This document shows positions 50,834 through 59,641 of a stretch of 64,000 nt of DNA, piece after piece. The stretch is from contig NZ_JAKRWF010000002.1 in assembly GCF_022352215.1 (NCBI RefSeq), positions 186,001 to 250,000 on the forward strand, read 5' to 3'. Under the pieces are notes generated by a model, which saw nothing but the letters and a program-made list of their open reading frames with translations, was not told where the DNA came from and ran no database searches. This stretch comes from Flavihumibacter cheonanensis. Lineage in GTDB: Bacteria; Bacteroidota; Bacteroidia; Chitinophagales; Chitinophagaceae. A program made the translations under genes and the position numbers. Each line of letters opens with the position of its first letter. Position 1 is the first letter of the stretch.

Positions 50834-51613
50834 ATGAACTTGTATAAACCTATGCTACTGGCAGTAGCCAGTTTGGCTATAGCCCTATCGGGTAGTGCAC
50901 AGTTATCTAACAGAAAAGAAAATAAAACAGAACATATGAAAAAGAAAATTCTATTTGTGCTGACCAGTCATGGTGTGAAAGGCAGCACCGGTGAGCCAAC
51001 CGGATTTTATCTCAGTGAAGTTTCCCATCCCTGGGAAGCATTAACAAAAGCGGGTTATGAAATCGATTTTGTAAGTCCCAAGGGTGGCAATCCCCCGGTG
51101 GATGGTTTTAACCTGGAAGATCCGGTGAACAAAGCCTTCTGGGAAAACAAGGAGTACCGGAATAAATTGGAACATTCAATGAAGCCATCTGAAGTAGATC
51201 CGGCAGCCTATATAGGCATCCATTATGCTGGCGGACATGGAACGATGTGGGATTTTGCCGACAATACGGAGCTGGCTGCCCTGGCAACAAAGATTTATGA
51301 GAAGGGAGGTGTAGTGAGTGCCGTTTGTCATGGTCCCGCTGGACTGGTAAATATCAAACTCAGCAATGGCCAATACCTGGTTGATGGCAAGCGGGTGAAT
51401 GCTTTCACCAACGAAGAAGAGATCGCCGTAAAACTGGAAAATGTAGTGCCCTTTATGCTGGAGACTGTCCTGATTGAGCGCGGTGCAAGGTTTGAGAAAT
51501 CCGGACTTTGGCAGGAGCATGTAACCGTGGATGGCAGATTGATTACTGGTCAAAATCCCCAATCAGCTAAAAAATTAGGGGAAGAAGTGGTAAAGGTTTT
51601 GGCTACATTATAA
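50834..51613 (+). CDS. Exported DJ-1/PfpI-family protein (Hsp31-like)
   Basis: A 259-aa class I glutamine-amidotransferase-fold protein. Nucleophile Cys in SAVCHGPAGLV; Glu in KEEN-like positions is not clear. HYAGGHGTMWDF and ILFVLTSHGVKG are family motifs. Such proteins act as glyoxalases or chaperones. A signal peptide (MNLYKPMLLAVASLAIALSGSAQ) suggests export, unusual for the family. An internal ATG at 50936 would give a cytosolic form. Confidence 0.88.
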   Translation: MNLYKPMLLAVASLAIALSGSAQLSNRKENKTEHMKKKILFVLTSHGVKGSTGEPTGFYLSEVSHPWEALTKAGYEIDFVSPKGGNPPVDGFNLEDPVNKAFWENKEYRNKLEHSMKPSEVDPAAYIGIHYAGGHGTMWDFADNTELAALATKIYEKGGVVSAVCHGPAGLVNIKLSNGQYLVDGKRVNAFTNEEEIAVKLENVVPFMLETVLIERGARFEKSGLWQEHVTVDGRLITGQNPQSAKKLGEEVVKVLATL

Positions 51614-51628
51614 GGTTAACGAATACTC

Positions 51629-51667
51629 AAATCACACCGGGAGCTTTCTATCGGTGTGATTTGTTTT
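51629..51667 (+). terminator. Terminator of the DJ-1-like gene
   Basis: A perfect 11-bp stem (51629-51639 with 51652-51662) followed by GTTTT, 16 bases past the stop. Confidence 0.85.
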
Positions 51668-51708
51668 ACATTTATGGCTGTGCTCCTGTTGTAAAGCTGT
51701 TTATCATT

Positions 51709-52278
51709 ATGCAAGCCCTGTTCAGAGAACATATAGAGCGAATTACCCCCTTAACGGATACTGAATTTGACTACATCTATGGGCATCTGAAAACAAAAAA
51801 GTTGAAGAAACACCAATTCCTGGTGCAGGAAGGAGATCGGGTAATCAATGATCATTTTGTGATCAAAGGTTGCTTAAAAGCCTATCTGACGGATAACAAG
51901 GGAAAGGAACATATACTGCAGTTTGCCATGGAAGACTGGTGGATCTCCGATTACCAGGCACTCATCAAAGAAACACCGGCAACCCTGACGATTGACTGTA
52001 TTGAAGATTGTGAGTTACTTACGCTTTCATTGCACAACAGGGAGAAATTGTGTAGTGAAATGCACAAGATTGAGCATTTTTTCAGGCAGAAACTCACCAA
52101 TGGGTATGTTGGGCTACAGCAACGCATTCTATCCATGTTGAACAATACTGCCAAAGAACGGTATGATATGTTACTTGCCAGCAATCCTGCTCTTTTTCAA
52201 CGGGTTCCCAAACAACTCATTGCTTCCTACCTGGGTGTTACCCGCGAAACCTTAAGCAGGCTGGCAGCTACCCGATGA
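51709..52278 (+). CDS. Crp/Fnr-family transcriptional regulator
   Basis: A 189-aa regulator. The cNMP-binding-like N-terminal beta-barrel (HQFLVQEGDRVINDHFVIKG) and the long dimerisation helix are clear. The C-terminal winged HTH ends early: PKQLIASYLGVTRETLSRLAATR. This Bacteroidota short form has no second wing. Effector unknown; the cAMP-binding RS motif is absent. ATG at 51709; tail overlaps the AraC gene. Confidence 0.88.
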   Translation: MQALFREHIERITPLTDTEFDYIYGHLKTKKLKKHQFLVQEGDRVINDHFVIKGCLKAYLTDNKGKEHILQFAMEDWWISDYQALIKETPATLTIDCIEDCELLTLSLHNREKLCSEMHKIEHFFRQKLTNGYVGLQQRILSMLNNTAKERYDMLLASNPALFQRVPKQLIASYLGVTRETLSRLAATR

Positions 52279-52825
52279 GTACCTGGTGCTGCTGTACCGT
52301 TTCCCTGTATTTACCCGGCGTGCGTCCGGTGAATTTTTTGAATTGAGCGGCCAGGTGGTGAACACTACTGAAACCGGTTTCAAATGCGATGTCATTGAGT
52401 GTCAGGTTGGTGCTCCTTAATAATTCCTGCACCTTCTGCATGCGCAGATCCAGAAAATAATGTTCTACTGTAGTGCCTTCCGCCCTGGCAAACTGTTCGC
52501 TCAGGTGTCCAAATTCATAGCCCAGGCGCCTTGAAATAAAGGTGGAAAGTTTTTGACCCTGTGCATCTATCCCGAGATGGAGGAATTCGGCAACTGCTTC
52601 TTTGATATGCTCGATCAGGCGGGCAGAACGCCCCTGCATCATTTCCAGTCCGAGTGAAGCTAACACTGATTGCAATTGATCAGCCAACTGTGGCTGGATG
52701 GGTTCTTGCAACTCGATTTTACCCAGGCTCACTTCAGCGTCCCGGATTTCGAGGGTTTCAAGGGTTTGTTCTACCATCAACACACATCGACCACAAACCA
52801 TATGTTTTATCAGCTGGACGTACAT
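52268..52825 (-). CDS. AraC-family regulator with N-terminal HMA-like CxxC domain
   Basis: A 185-aa protein. Residues 1-65 resemble a heavy-metal-associated domain: HMVCGRCVLMVEQTLE with Cys11/Cys14, then an IELQEPI strand and LASLGLEM. The C-terminal 100 residues form an AraC DNA-binding domain (LTLNDIAFETGFSSVHHLAAQFKKFTGRTPGKYRE). The fused metal-binding cysteines suggest control by metal ions, probably copper or similar; that is an inference. It follows a 39-aa membrane peptide on the same strand. Confidence 0.85.
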   Translation of the reverse strand: MYVQLIKHMVCGRCVLMVEQTLETLEIRDAEVSLGKIELQEPIQPQLADQLQSVLASLGLEMMQGRSARLIEHIKEAVAEFLHLGIDAQGQKLSTFISRRLGYEFGHLSEQFARAEGTTVEHYFLDLRMQKVQELLRSTNLTLNDIAFETGFSSVHHLAAQFKKFTGRTPGKYRETVQQHQVLIG

Positions 52826-52832
52826 GCTTTTA

Positions 52833-52952
52833 TTATTTAAAGTACTGATCGATTATTGTAAAAACGATAACTGTCAGGCGAATGGCCATCAACAAAAAAA
52901 GGCCTGCCAACATTTGCCATTCCCAGGAGCGGTTTAAACGAATTTTTTTCAT
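52833..52952 (-). CDS. Small membrane peptide (39 aa)
   Basis: MKKIRLNRSWEWQM, then a hydrophobic helix (LAGLFLLMAIRLTVIVFTII) and a short charged end DQYFK. A single-helix membrane protein. The stop lies 7 bases before the start of the metal-domain AraC gene, so the two are one unit. Short, but strand, spacing and helix support coding. Confidence 0.55.
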   Translation of the reverse strand: MKKIRLNRSWEWQMLAGLFLLMAIRLTVIVFTIIDQYFK

Positions 52953-52997
52953 GTTTCGAGTTTTATCCTGCAAAACAAGACTTTTCTGGTGCGATTC

Positions 52998-53036
52998 GCT
53001 TGAATAAACTGGCTACCGGCTTGAATAAACTAGCTA
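52998..53036 (-). promoter_or_regulatory. 21-bp-phased direct repeats, probable AraC-type operator
   Basis: GCTTGAATAAACTGGCTA (52998-53015) and GCTTGAATAAACTAGCTA (53019-53036) differ at one base and are 21 bp apart. Read leftward each starts TAGC. They sit 46-84 bp upstream of the membrane-peptide/HMA-AraC unit, 11 bases past the other AraC gene's stop. AraC-family activators bind such paired half-sites. Confidence 0.6.
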
Positions 53037-53046
53037 TTTTCCAGGC

Positions 53047-53832
53047 TTAGAAAACGACCATATAGAATTGCGACTTGAATGCCGCGTAGGAGGAAGGTTG
53101 CGCGCCGAACATCTGAGCAAAGGTGCGGGAGAAATGCGCCGGATCTGAGAACCCGGCTTCATAAGCAGCTTCTTTGGAAGATTTCCCCTCAATAAATGCG
53201 CGGGTTCCGGCTGCCAGTCGCTGCCATAAAACATATTGCCTCAACGGCACGCCCATCTGCTCCTTAAACAAATGCAGAAAACGGTGTTCAGAAAGATGAA
53301 CGTTCGATGCGAGGGTAGCTGCTGAAATTGATCCGGCAATCTCCTCACGGATACGAATAAGCGTAGTTGCAATTCTTTCATCCAATGGTGGTTCGGCAGG
53401 AGGATTGCCCAACAGGGTATTATAAATAAAATTCATCCTGTCCTGGAAAAGTTCATACCGCTCCAGCTTCTGCTGTCTCAGCTCCTGAAGTTCACCCATG
53501 AGCGGAGTTATTTCTTCGGTTGTGAAGTGCCGGATGGCTGCTCCTTTTAATAATTCCTCCTGTACAACTTTACCCTTGCGGGCATCCGGCATAATGCAGG
53601 CCGTCAACTGCCATCCTTTAAAATCTTTCAGACTGTGCGGAACATTGCTATTTATGAGAACAGCAGTTGTTTCTTTCCAGCCATCGTTTTCAGTCCACAC
53701 AGAAAAGGGATTACCATCCAGTGAACAGGTAAACTGAATTACCGTATGCTGGTGTACTTCCGCCACGAGGTGTGCTGATACCAGCATCATGTGAACGGGG
53801 CATAAATACATCGCGGCTCTGAAGGAATCCAT
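53047..53832 (-). CDS. AraC-family transcriptional regulator
   Basis: A 261-aa regulator with an N-terminal cupin-like effector domain (HLVAEVHQHTVIQFTCSLDG) and a C-terminal AraC HTH (ISAATLASNVHLSEHRFLHLF and SSKEAAYEAGFSDPAHFSRTFAQMFG). The ligand is unknown. The ATG at 53832 is preferred; the frame extends to 53871. It is divergent from the Cys-rich peptide gene, 118 bases away. Confidence 0.88.
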   Translation of the reverse strand: MDSFRAAMYLCPVHMMLVSAHLVAEVHQHTVIQFTCSLDGNPFSVWTENDGWKETTAVLINSNVPHSLKDFKGWQLTACIMPDARKGKVVQEELLKGAAIRHFTTEEITPLMGELQELRQQKLERYELFQDRMNFIYNTLLGNPPAEPPLDERIATTLIRIREEIAGSISAATLASNVHLSEHRFLHLFKEQMGVPLRQYVLWQRLAAGTRAFIEGKSSKEAAYEAGFSDPAHFSRTFAQMFGAQPSSYAAFKSQFYMVVF

Positions 53833-53950
53833 TGCTCTTGTTTGGTCTGATAAAAATAGAATATAAATCAATCCCTTCAGGATGTAAAAGCAAGGGCTCT
53901 GCCTCGGGATAGCTTTGCACTATCAAATCACAATCATTAAAACAAAAACA

Positions 53951-54028
53951 ATGGAAACAAAAAACAAATGTACCTGCGGCGATAATTGTCCTGGTAAAAG
54001 CTGCACCTGCGGTTGCGGTGGCTGCTAA
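53951..54028 (+). CDS. Cys-rich metallothionein-like peptide (25 aa)
   Basis: ATG to TAA, 25 codons. Seven of 25 residues are cysteine, arranged CTC, C, CTCGC, C, with no aromatic residue, which is the composition of metallothioneins. It has no signal peptide, so it would bind soft metals (Zn, Cd, Cu) in the cytoplasm. The divergent AraC gene and the downstream Cys-tailed GNAT fit a metal role. Short length means coding needs proof, but the codon pattern and terminator support it. Confidence 0.7.
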   Translation: METKNKCTCGDNCPGKSCTCGCGGC

Positions 54029-54036
54029 TCAAATCC

Positions 54037-54067
54037 GGGAGGAGCGGCTGAACTGCTCCTCCCTTTT
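54037..54067 (+). terminator. Terminator of the Cys-rich peptide gene
   Basis: A perfect 9-bp stem GGGAGGAGC (54037-54045) with GCTCCTCCC (54055-54063), then TTTT. It starts 8 bases after the peptide stop, which supports a discrete transcript for the tiny gene. Confidence 0.85.
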
Positions 54068-54090
54068 CCTCAACACTAAATATTCTCAAC

Positions 54091-54750
54091 ATGTCATTAT
54101 ATACTTATAATACAAAAGATGCACTGCCGGATTTACCTTCTATAGCAGGTCTGCATATAGAGGTATCAACCGATATCAACCTTTTAATGGAACTGGGTGA
54201 GATTTCCCGGAAGGCAGTTCTGGATCGTTTTGCCAACAATCATATTGCATTTGTTGCATTTCTGAATGGGGTGCCGGCTGCGTTTGGATGGATGGCCAGA
54301 AGCCAGGCTTTTATTGGAGAATTAAATCAACTGATCGAATTGCCTGAAGGGAATCGCTATCTCTGGAATTTCAGAACAGTAGCTGCTTTTCGTGGCAAAG
54401 GGATTTATCCGGCGCTATTGCAGTTTATACTGCAATATGAAGCTGCGTGGGCGGATCAATTTTGGATCATCCACGCGCCTGAAAACAGATCATCCAGAAA
54501 TGGTATAGTTAAAGCAGGGTTCACTTATACAGGAAATCTGTTTGTGCTTCCAGGCGGCGGCACCGGTTTTAAGTCAGGGCATCTAACTATTGATAAAACG
54601 CACCTTATTCAATCCATGGGATTTACCCCAACACAACAATACGAAGCCAGTTGCTGGAATTGCAACAGTCCCTATCTGAAAAACAGAAGTGCAAGCTGCT
54701 GTTGCGAATCAAATAATCAATTATGTAAATCACAACTAATAACAGTATAA
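54091..54750 (+). CDS. GNAT-family acetyltransferase with Cys-rich C-terminal tail
   Basis: A 219-aa protein. The GNAT core has VAFLNGVPAAFGWM, then LWNFRTVAAFRGKGIYPALL (acetyl-CoA pyrophosphate loop) and APENRSSRNGIVKAGF. The last 40 residues carry CWNC, SCCCES and a further Cys, far more than the core. Such a tail could bind metal or be modified. The TonB receptor starts 2 bases after its stop, so the two are co-transcribed. Confidence 0.8.
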   Translation: MSLYTYNTKDALPDLPSIAGLHIEVSTDINLLMELGEISRKAVLDRFANNHIAFVAFLNGVPAAFGWMARSQAFIGELNQLIELPEGNRYLWNFRTVAAFRGKGIYPALLQFILQYEAAWADQFWIIHAPENRSSRNGIVKAGFTYTGNLFVLPGGGTGFKSGHLTIDKTHLIQSMGFTPTQQYEASCWNCNSPYLKNRSASCCCESNNQLCKSQLITV

Positions 54751-54752
54751 AA

Positions 54753-57161
54753 ATGAAACAACTAGTTTTTACAACCGCGTTGGTTATACTGCTTTGCGCA
54801 GCAACCATGGCGCAGCAAGTAAGCGGTACCGTTACAGATAAAACCGGTAAAGCATTGGATGGAGCTACCGTAACCCTGATCAAAGCAAAAGATGATGCTA
54901 TAGTTAAACGCACTGCATCTAAAATGGGTAAGTTTGAGTTTGCTGCTTTTGAAGCAGATAGTTTCCGGGTATTGGTAAGTTATACGGGATTTGAATCTGC
55001 AAATTCTCCAGTATTTTTTGCAGGTAAGGACCCGGTTGTGTTAGCTCCAATACATTTGGCAGAAATCTCTGCAGCTCTTCAAACGGTTGTTGTAACAGCC
55101 CGAAAACCAATGGTAGAAGTAAAAGCAGATAAAACAATTGTGAATGTAGAAGGTACAGTGAATGCAATCGGATCAAACGGACTTGACCTCTTACTCAAAT
55201 CACCTGGAGTGGTGGTAGACAATGAAGATAAGCTCAGCCTGAATGGTAAATTGGGTGTGCAGGTTTATATTGATGGCAAACCGAGTCCGCTTAGTGCACA
55301 GGATCTTGCCAACTATTTAAAGTCGTTGAATTCTGCACAGGTGGAAGCGATTGAACTAATTCATAATCCGACAGCGCAATATGAAGCCGCAGGCACAGCG
55401 GGCATTATCAATATCCGGCTGAAGAAAAACAAATCCAACGGTTTCAATGGAACCATTACAGCCGGCATGAGTAGCGGCCATTATATCCGACATGAACAGG
55501 GGTTGTCTATCAATTATCGCAATAACAGAGTCAATCTGTTCGGTATGTATAATGGTACTGCAGGAAGTACGGGAATGGATTTTAATTTGTACAGGGTGAT
55601 ACGCGATACGGCTTTTGATCAGAAAAGTAAACTCGAGTTTAAGAACCGCAATCAAAGTTTTAAAGCGGGACTGGATTATACCATCAGTAAAAAGAGTGGT
55701 ATGGGCGTACTGCTGAATGGGAGTTTGGCAACACCGACTTTGGAAAACTTTACCCGAACACCCATCCTGAGTTTGAGCAATTCGAAAGCGGTTCGCATTT
55801 TGAATGCAGCCAATATCAATGAAATGGATAACAGGAACCTGAATACAAATTTGTGGTATAGTTATAAAGATAGTGTGGGAAGAAGTCTGATGGTAAATGC
55901 AGATCATGGTTATTATAAATTGGAGCAGCAGCAATGGCAACCAAATCAGTACTGGGATGCCGAAGAAAAAGAACCACTGCATACAATCAATTATCGAATG
56001 GAGAGTCCGACTAGCATATCTATCTATTCCTTAAAGGCCGATTACGAGCAGGCTCTGGGCAAAGGGCGCCTGGGATTAGGAGGAAAAATAGGTTATGTAA
56101 ATACGGATAATATTTTTGATCAGTATCGTGGTTCAGATGAGCAGTTGAACTGGGACAGTTCAGGCAGCAGCAGGTTCAAGTATACGGAAACGATTAAAGC
56201 ATTGTATGCGAAATACAGCAGAGAGTTTACGCGGTATGGAATTCAGGCGGGACTAAGAATGGAGCATACCTCCTGGGAAACGGAGTTGTCTGGAACAGGA
56301 CGGGAGCGCCGGAACTACCTGGATTTTTTCCCAACGCTTTCCATAAACTATACAGCCAGCAGCAACCATAAACTGGTACTGGCATATAACAGAAGGATTG
56401 ACCGGCCGGTGTATAAAGATTTAAATCCATTTGAATACCGGATTAATGAATATACTTTTCACAGAGGCAGTACCAATCTGCAGCCACAATACAGCAATAC
56501 GATCAGCCTAACCCATACATTTAAGCAGCGATTGAATACTTCACTCAGTTACAGTCATATCAGTGATGTAATTGGACAGGTGGTGGATACAGCATCGGGA
56601 ACGAAAGGGTTTTTGTCCAAACGGAATTTGTCTACGCAGAACCTGGTGAATCTGAACATTAGCTTTCCTTTCCAATACAAAGCCTATAGTTTGTATGTGA
56701 ATCTTAATAGTTATTATACACAATTCAGGGCTTCTTATGGGGAGGGCCGGGCAATCAATTTGAATCGATGGGCATCTAATATTGTCTTACAGAATACGAT
56801 TCGTTTGGGTAAAGGTTGGAATGCAGAACTGAGTGGATTTTATACCACTCCCAGTATCTGGCAGGGAAGTATGAAAGCCGATGCTATCTGGAGTATGGAT
56901 GCAGGGCTTCAAAAGCAGGTATTGAATGGGAAAATGAGTATACGCGCATCCGTTAGTGATTTGTTTAATACGCTGAAGTTTAAAGCGCAGTCTGATTTTG
57001 CGGGTCAGCAGATCTGGGTAATGGGCAAGCAGGAAACGCGTCAGTTTAAATTGTCGTTGAGTTATCGGTTTGGGAATAATAAACTGAAAGCTGTTCGTCA
57101 GAACCAGGGAGGAGCAGAAGAAGAAAGCAAGCGGGTTCAAAGCAGTGGGTTGTTACATTAA
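54753..57161 (+). CDS. TonB-dependent receptor, PF14905-type barrel
   Basis: An 802-aa outer membrane receptor. Signal peptide (ending ATMAQ), then a carboxypeptidase-regulatory-like domain (about 20-105: VSGTVTDKTGKALDGATVTL), a plug domain (about 115-220: VVTARKPMVEVKADKTIVNVE and IELIHNPTAQYEAAGTAGIINI) and a C-terminal barrel of the outer-membrane beta-barrel-3 type. Unlike SusC there is no SusD partner. The substrate is unknown; context suggests a metal or small-molecule uptake. Transcribed with the GNAT gene. Confidence 0.92.
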   Translation: MKQLVFTTALVILLCAATMAQQVSGTVTDKTGKALDGATVTLIKAKDDAIVKRTASKMGKFEFAAFEADSFRVLVSYTGFESANSPVFFAGKDPVVLAPIHLAEISAALQTVVVTARKPMVEVKADKTIVNVEGTVNAIGSNGLDLLLKSPGVVVDNEDKLSLNGKLGVQVYIDGKPSPLSAQDLANYLKSLNSAQVEAIELIHNPTAQYEAAGTAGIINIRLKKNKSNGFNGTITAGMSSGHYIRHEQGLSINYRNNRVNLFGMYNGTAGSTGMDFNLYRVIRDTAFDQKSKLEFKNRNQSFKAGLDYTISKKSGMGVLLNGSLATPTLENFTRTPILSLSNSKAVRILNAANINEMDNRNLNTNLWYSYKDSVGRSLMVNADHGYYKLEQQQWQPNQYWDAEEKEPLHTINYRMESPTSISIYSLKADYEQALGKGRLGLGGKIGYVNTDNIFDQYRGSDEQLNWDSSGSSRFKYTETIKALYAKYSREFTRYGIQAGLRMEHTSWETELSGTGRERRNYLDFFPTLSINYTASSNHKLVLAYNRRIDRPVYKDLNPFEYRINEYTFHRGSTNLQPQYSNTISLTHTFKQRLNTSLSYSHISDVIGQVVDTASGTKGFLSKRNLSTQNLVNLNISFPFQYKAYSLYVNLNSYYTQFRASYGEGRAINLNRWASNIVLQNTIRLGKGWNAELSGFYTTPSIWQGSMKADAIWSMDAGLQKQVLNGKMSIRASVSDLFNTLKFKAQSDFAGQQIWVMGKQETRQFKLSLSYRFGNNKLKAVRQNQGGAEEESKRVQSSGLLH

Positions 57162-57224
57162 TTATAACATTTTGAAAAAGTTAAACCCATGATTTTTACC
57201 GAAATTAGATATAAATAAGAGCTT

Positions 57225-57476
57225 ATGAAATGTCCGACTTGTAATGTAAGCCTGGTTATGACAGAGCGAAGTGGGATTGAAATTGACTATTGCCCGGACT
57301 GTCGCGGGGTTTGGCTCGATCGGGGAGAATTGGATAAAATCATTGAACGATCTTCACAAACACAAGCTCCAAGTACCCGGCAGCCGGAGTATCCGCCCAA
57401 GCAGCATTATAAATCAGATAAAGACTACCCATACAAAAAGAAAAAAGGTATTTGGGACGATCTCTTTGATTTCTAA
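57225..57476 (+). CDS. zf-TFIIB-domain protein
   Basis: An 83-aa protein with a zinc ribbon: CPTCNVSLVM and CPDCRGVWLDRGELDKII, the standard zf-TFIIB motif. The C-terminal half is a basic, disordered tail (YPYKKKKGIWDDLFDF). Function unknown, possibly protein or nucleic-acid binding. Its stop overlaps the stop of the convergent exporter gene. Confidence 0.9.
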   Translation: MKCPTCNVSLVMTERSGIEIDYCPDCRGVWLDRGELDKIIERSSQTQAPSTRQPEYPPKQHYKSDKDYPYKKKKGIWDDLFDF

Positions 57477-59641
57477 AGATGTAAGGTGCTAGCAGCATGA
57501 TAGTCCCATAATCGGGCATAGTGACCCTCATTTTCCAGCAATTCAAAATGATTTCCCTGCTCAACTAATTTGCCTTTACTAAGCACCAGGATTTGATCGC
57601 AGTGCTTTATGGTACTCAACCGGTGTGCTATAACGATAATGGTTTTACCCTGGGCTTTAAACCAGCCCAGGGTTTCCTGTACCTTTTGCTCACTGGCCGG
57701 ATCCAGGCTGCTGGTTGCTTCATCTAAAATAAGAATTTCCGGATTTCGATAGAGTGCCCGGGCAATAGCCAGTCGTTGTTTCTGTCCGCCTGAGAAATTG
57801 GTGCCCTGTTCAACCACTATGCTGTTATAGGTATTGGGCAGCTTTTCAATAAACTCATCTATCCCCAATAGTTTAGCCAGGAATAAAATGCGTCCCAGAT
57901 CCGGTTCCGGATCACCTATCGCAATATTCTCTATGATGGTTCCACTGAACAGATCTATGTGCTGAGGCACCACGGCTACCAGTTTCCTAAGACTGCGGTT
58001 ACTGATGTATTGCAGATCGAGTCCGCCTATAGTAATAGTTCCACCCTGTAAAGGATATAAGTTCTGCAGTAAGGAAAGCAGGGTTGATTTACCGCTGCCA
58101 CTTTCTCCAACGATGGCTGTGCTGGAACCTTTTTTAATTTGGAGATTTAGGTCACTAAACACAGAACTCCGGCTACCATATCGAAAACTGAGCTCCTTAC
58201 ATTCAATATCTCCTATTTGATCGCGACTCAATTCCATTTTGTTTTCATTCGTTGCTTCTGTTTCCAGGTCAATGATTTCAAACAATCGATCCGCTGCAAT
58301 CAGGGCATCCTGGATGCTTCTGTTGGCAGTGATCAGTGAGCTGGCCGGACCAGTAAAATAACCGATCAATGCATAAAAGGACAAGAGTTCACCGGTTGAA
58401 AGTTCATTGCTGATTACAAAAAAACTTCCTGCCCACAAGAGAAGAATGGTAAAGAAGCGGGTAATAAATTCCGACCCTGTTCCTATATACAACGAGTACA
58501 TACTCATTTTATAGATGGTTTGCAGGAGGGTCAGAAATCGGTCCTCGGTTTTTTCATTGGTGAAGCGTTCCAATCCGAATCGTTTGATGGTGCCGACTGC
58601 ATTCAGGCTTTCCACCATCTGGCTTTCCAGCTCAGCACTTTCTTCCATCAATCGTCTTTGCCATTTCTTGTTGACCTTGTTGGTGATCCAATAGAGAAGC
58701 AGGTAAAAAGGGATAATCGCCAACATAAGCAGTGCCAGTTTCCAGTAGTAGAAGAACATGAGCAGGATGCTGAAAACAACAATCAATCCATTCACGATAA
58801 AACTGAGTGCAACGCTGTTGATAAACTCCCTGATCTTGACCGCATCGTTTACCCTGCTGATAATTTCACCTACCCGCATGGTATCGAAAAATCGTTGAGG
58901 CAGGTGAAGCAAATGTTTGTAGTAGCCCATTATCAGTCGGATATCAATCATTTGGCCAGTTTGCAAACCAAATACGGTTTTATATCCACCAATAATTAGT
59001 TGAAACAATAGAATCGCAATCATACCAACACTCAGGAGATTGAGCAAGCGGATATTACCTTCTACCAAAACAAAATCAACGATCTTCTGCAGGTAAATGG
59101 AAGTAGATAAACCAAGGATGGTGTAAATAACTGCACCAATCAATGCCTGCAGCATGATACTTAGGTGCGGATTAATCAGGTTCCAGAAACGCTGCACTTT
59201 ACTGATCCTGTGTTTGCCTGTAACAAAATTGGTCCCGGGCAAAAGCAATACCAACACACCAGACCAAATCTCCTTGAATTTATTCAGGTCCAGCTTGTGA
59301 AATGCACCGTCGCCAGGATCCATGTAGACAACAGAATTTTTTGATACCTTATAGATAACCACATAGTGATACAAACCACTCTTCAGAATTATATGAGCAA
59401 TTGCTGGAAGAGGTATACCAGAAAGATTGTCAACCTGGCCTTTTGCGCCTTTAGCCTGAAAACCGAGGCGTTCTGCAGCTTCAATCAATCCGAGTACATT
59501 GGTGCCGCGTTTATCTGTACCCGCATACTGCCGGATTCTGCTAATCGGGTACTGCAATTTGTAGTGCATGGAAATAGAAGCCAGGCAGGCTGCTCCACAA
59601 TCACTGATATCCCGTTGTTTTATTTTTACCCTTCTCTTCAT
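57473..59641 (-). CDS. Peptidase-containing ABC transporter (C39) for double-glycine peptides
   Basis: A 722-aa PCAT exporter. N-terminal C39 peptidase with catalytic Cys15 (DISDCGAACL), His in YHYVVIY and Asp in MDPGDG. A six-helix membrane domain spans about 160-450. The nucleotide-binding domain has Walker A VGESGSGKST, signature FSGGQKQR and ILDEATSSLD. It cleaves leaders after GG and exports the core. The HlyD gene overlaps its start by 41 bases. Last gene of the bacteriocin-type operon. Confidence 0.95.
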   Translation of the reverse strand: MKRRVKIKQRDISDCGAACLASISMHYKLQYPISRIRQYAGTDKRGTNVLGLIEAAERLGFQAKGAKGQVDNLSGIPLPAIAHIILKSGLYHYVVIYKVSKNSVVYMDPGDGAFHKLDLNKFKEIWSGVLVLLLPGTNFVTGKHRISKVQRFWNLINPHLSIMLQALIGAVIYTILGLSTSIYLQKIVDFVLVEGNIRLLNLLSVGMIAILLFQLIIGGYKTVFGLQTGQMIDIRLIMGYYKHLLHLPQRFFDTMRVGEIISRVNDAVKIREFINSVALSFIVNGLIVVFSILLMFFYYWKLALLMLAIIPFYLLLYWITNKVNKKWQRRLMEESAELESQMVESLNAVGTIKRFGLERFTNEKTEDRFLTLLQTIYKMSMYSLYIGTGSEFITRFFTILLLWAGSFFVISNELSTGELLSFYALIGYFTGPASSLITANRSIQDALIAADRLFEIIDLETEATNENKMELSRDQIGDIECKELSFRYGSRSSVFSDLNLQIKKGSSTAIVGESGSGKSTLLSLLQNLYPLQGGTITIGGLDLQYISNRSLRKLVAVVPQHIDLFSGTIIENIAIGDPEPDLGRILFLAKLLGIDEFIEKLPNTYNSIVVEQGTNFSGGQKQRLAIARALYRNPEILILDEATSSLDPASEQKVQETLGWFKAQGKTIIVIAHRLSTIKHCDQILVLSKGKLVEQGNHFELLENEGHYARLWDYHAASTLHL

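Noticed and set aside
58520-58999. Rightward 159-aa open frame
   Set aside because: It lies antisense inside the ABC exporter coding region, and its composition has no protein features.
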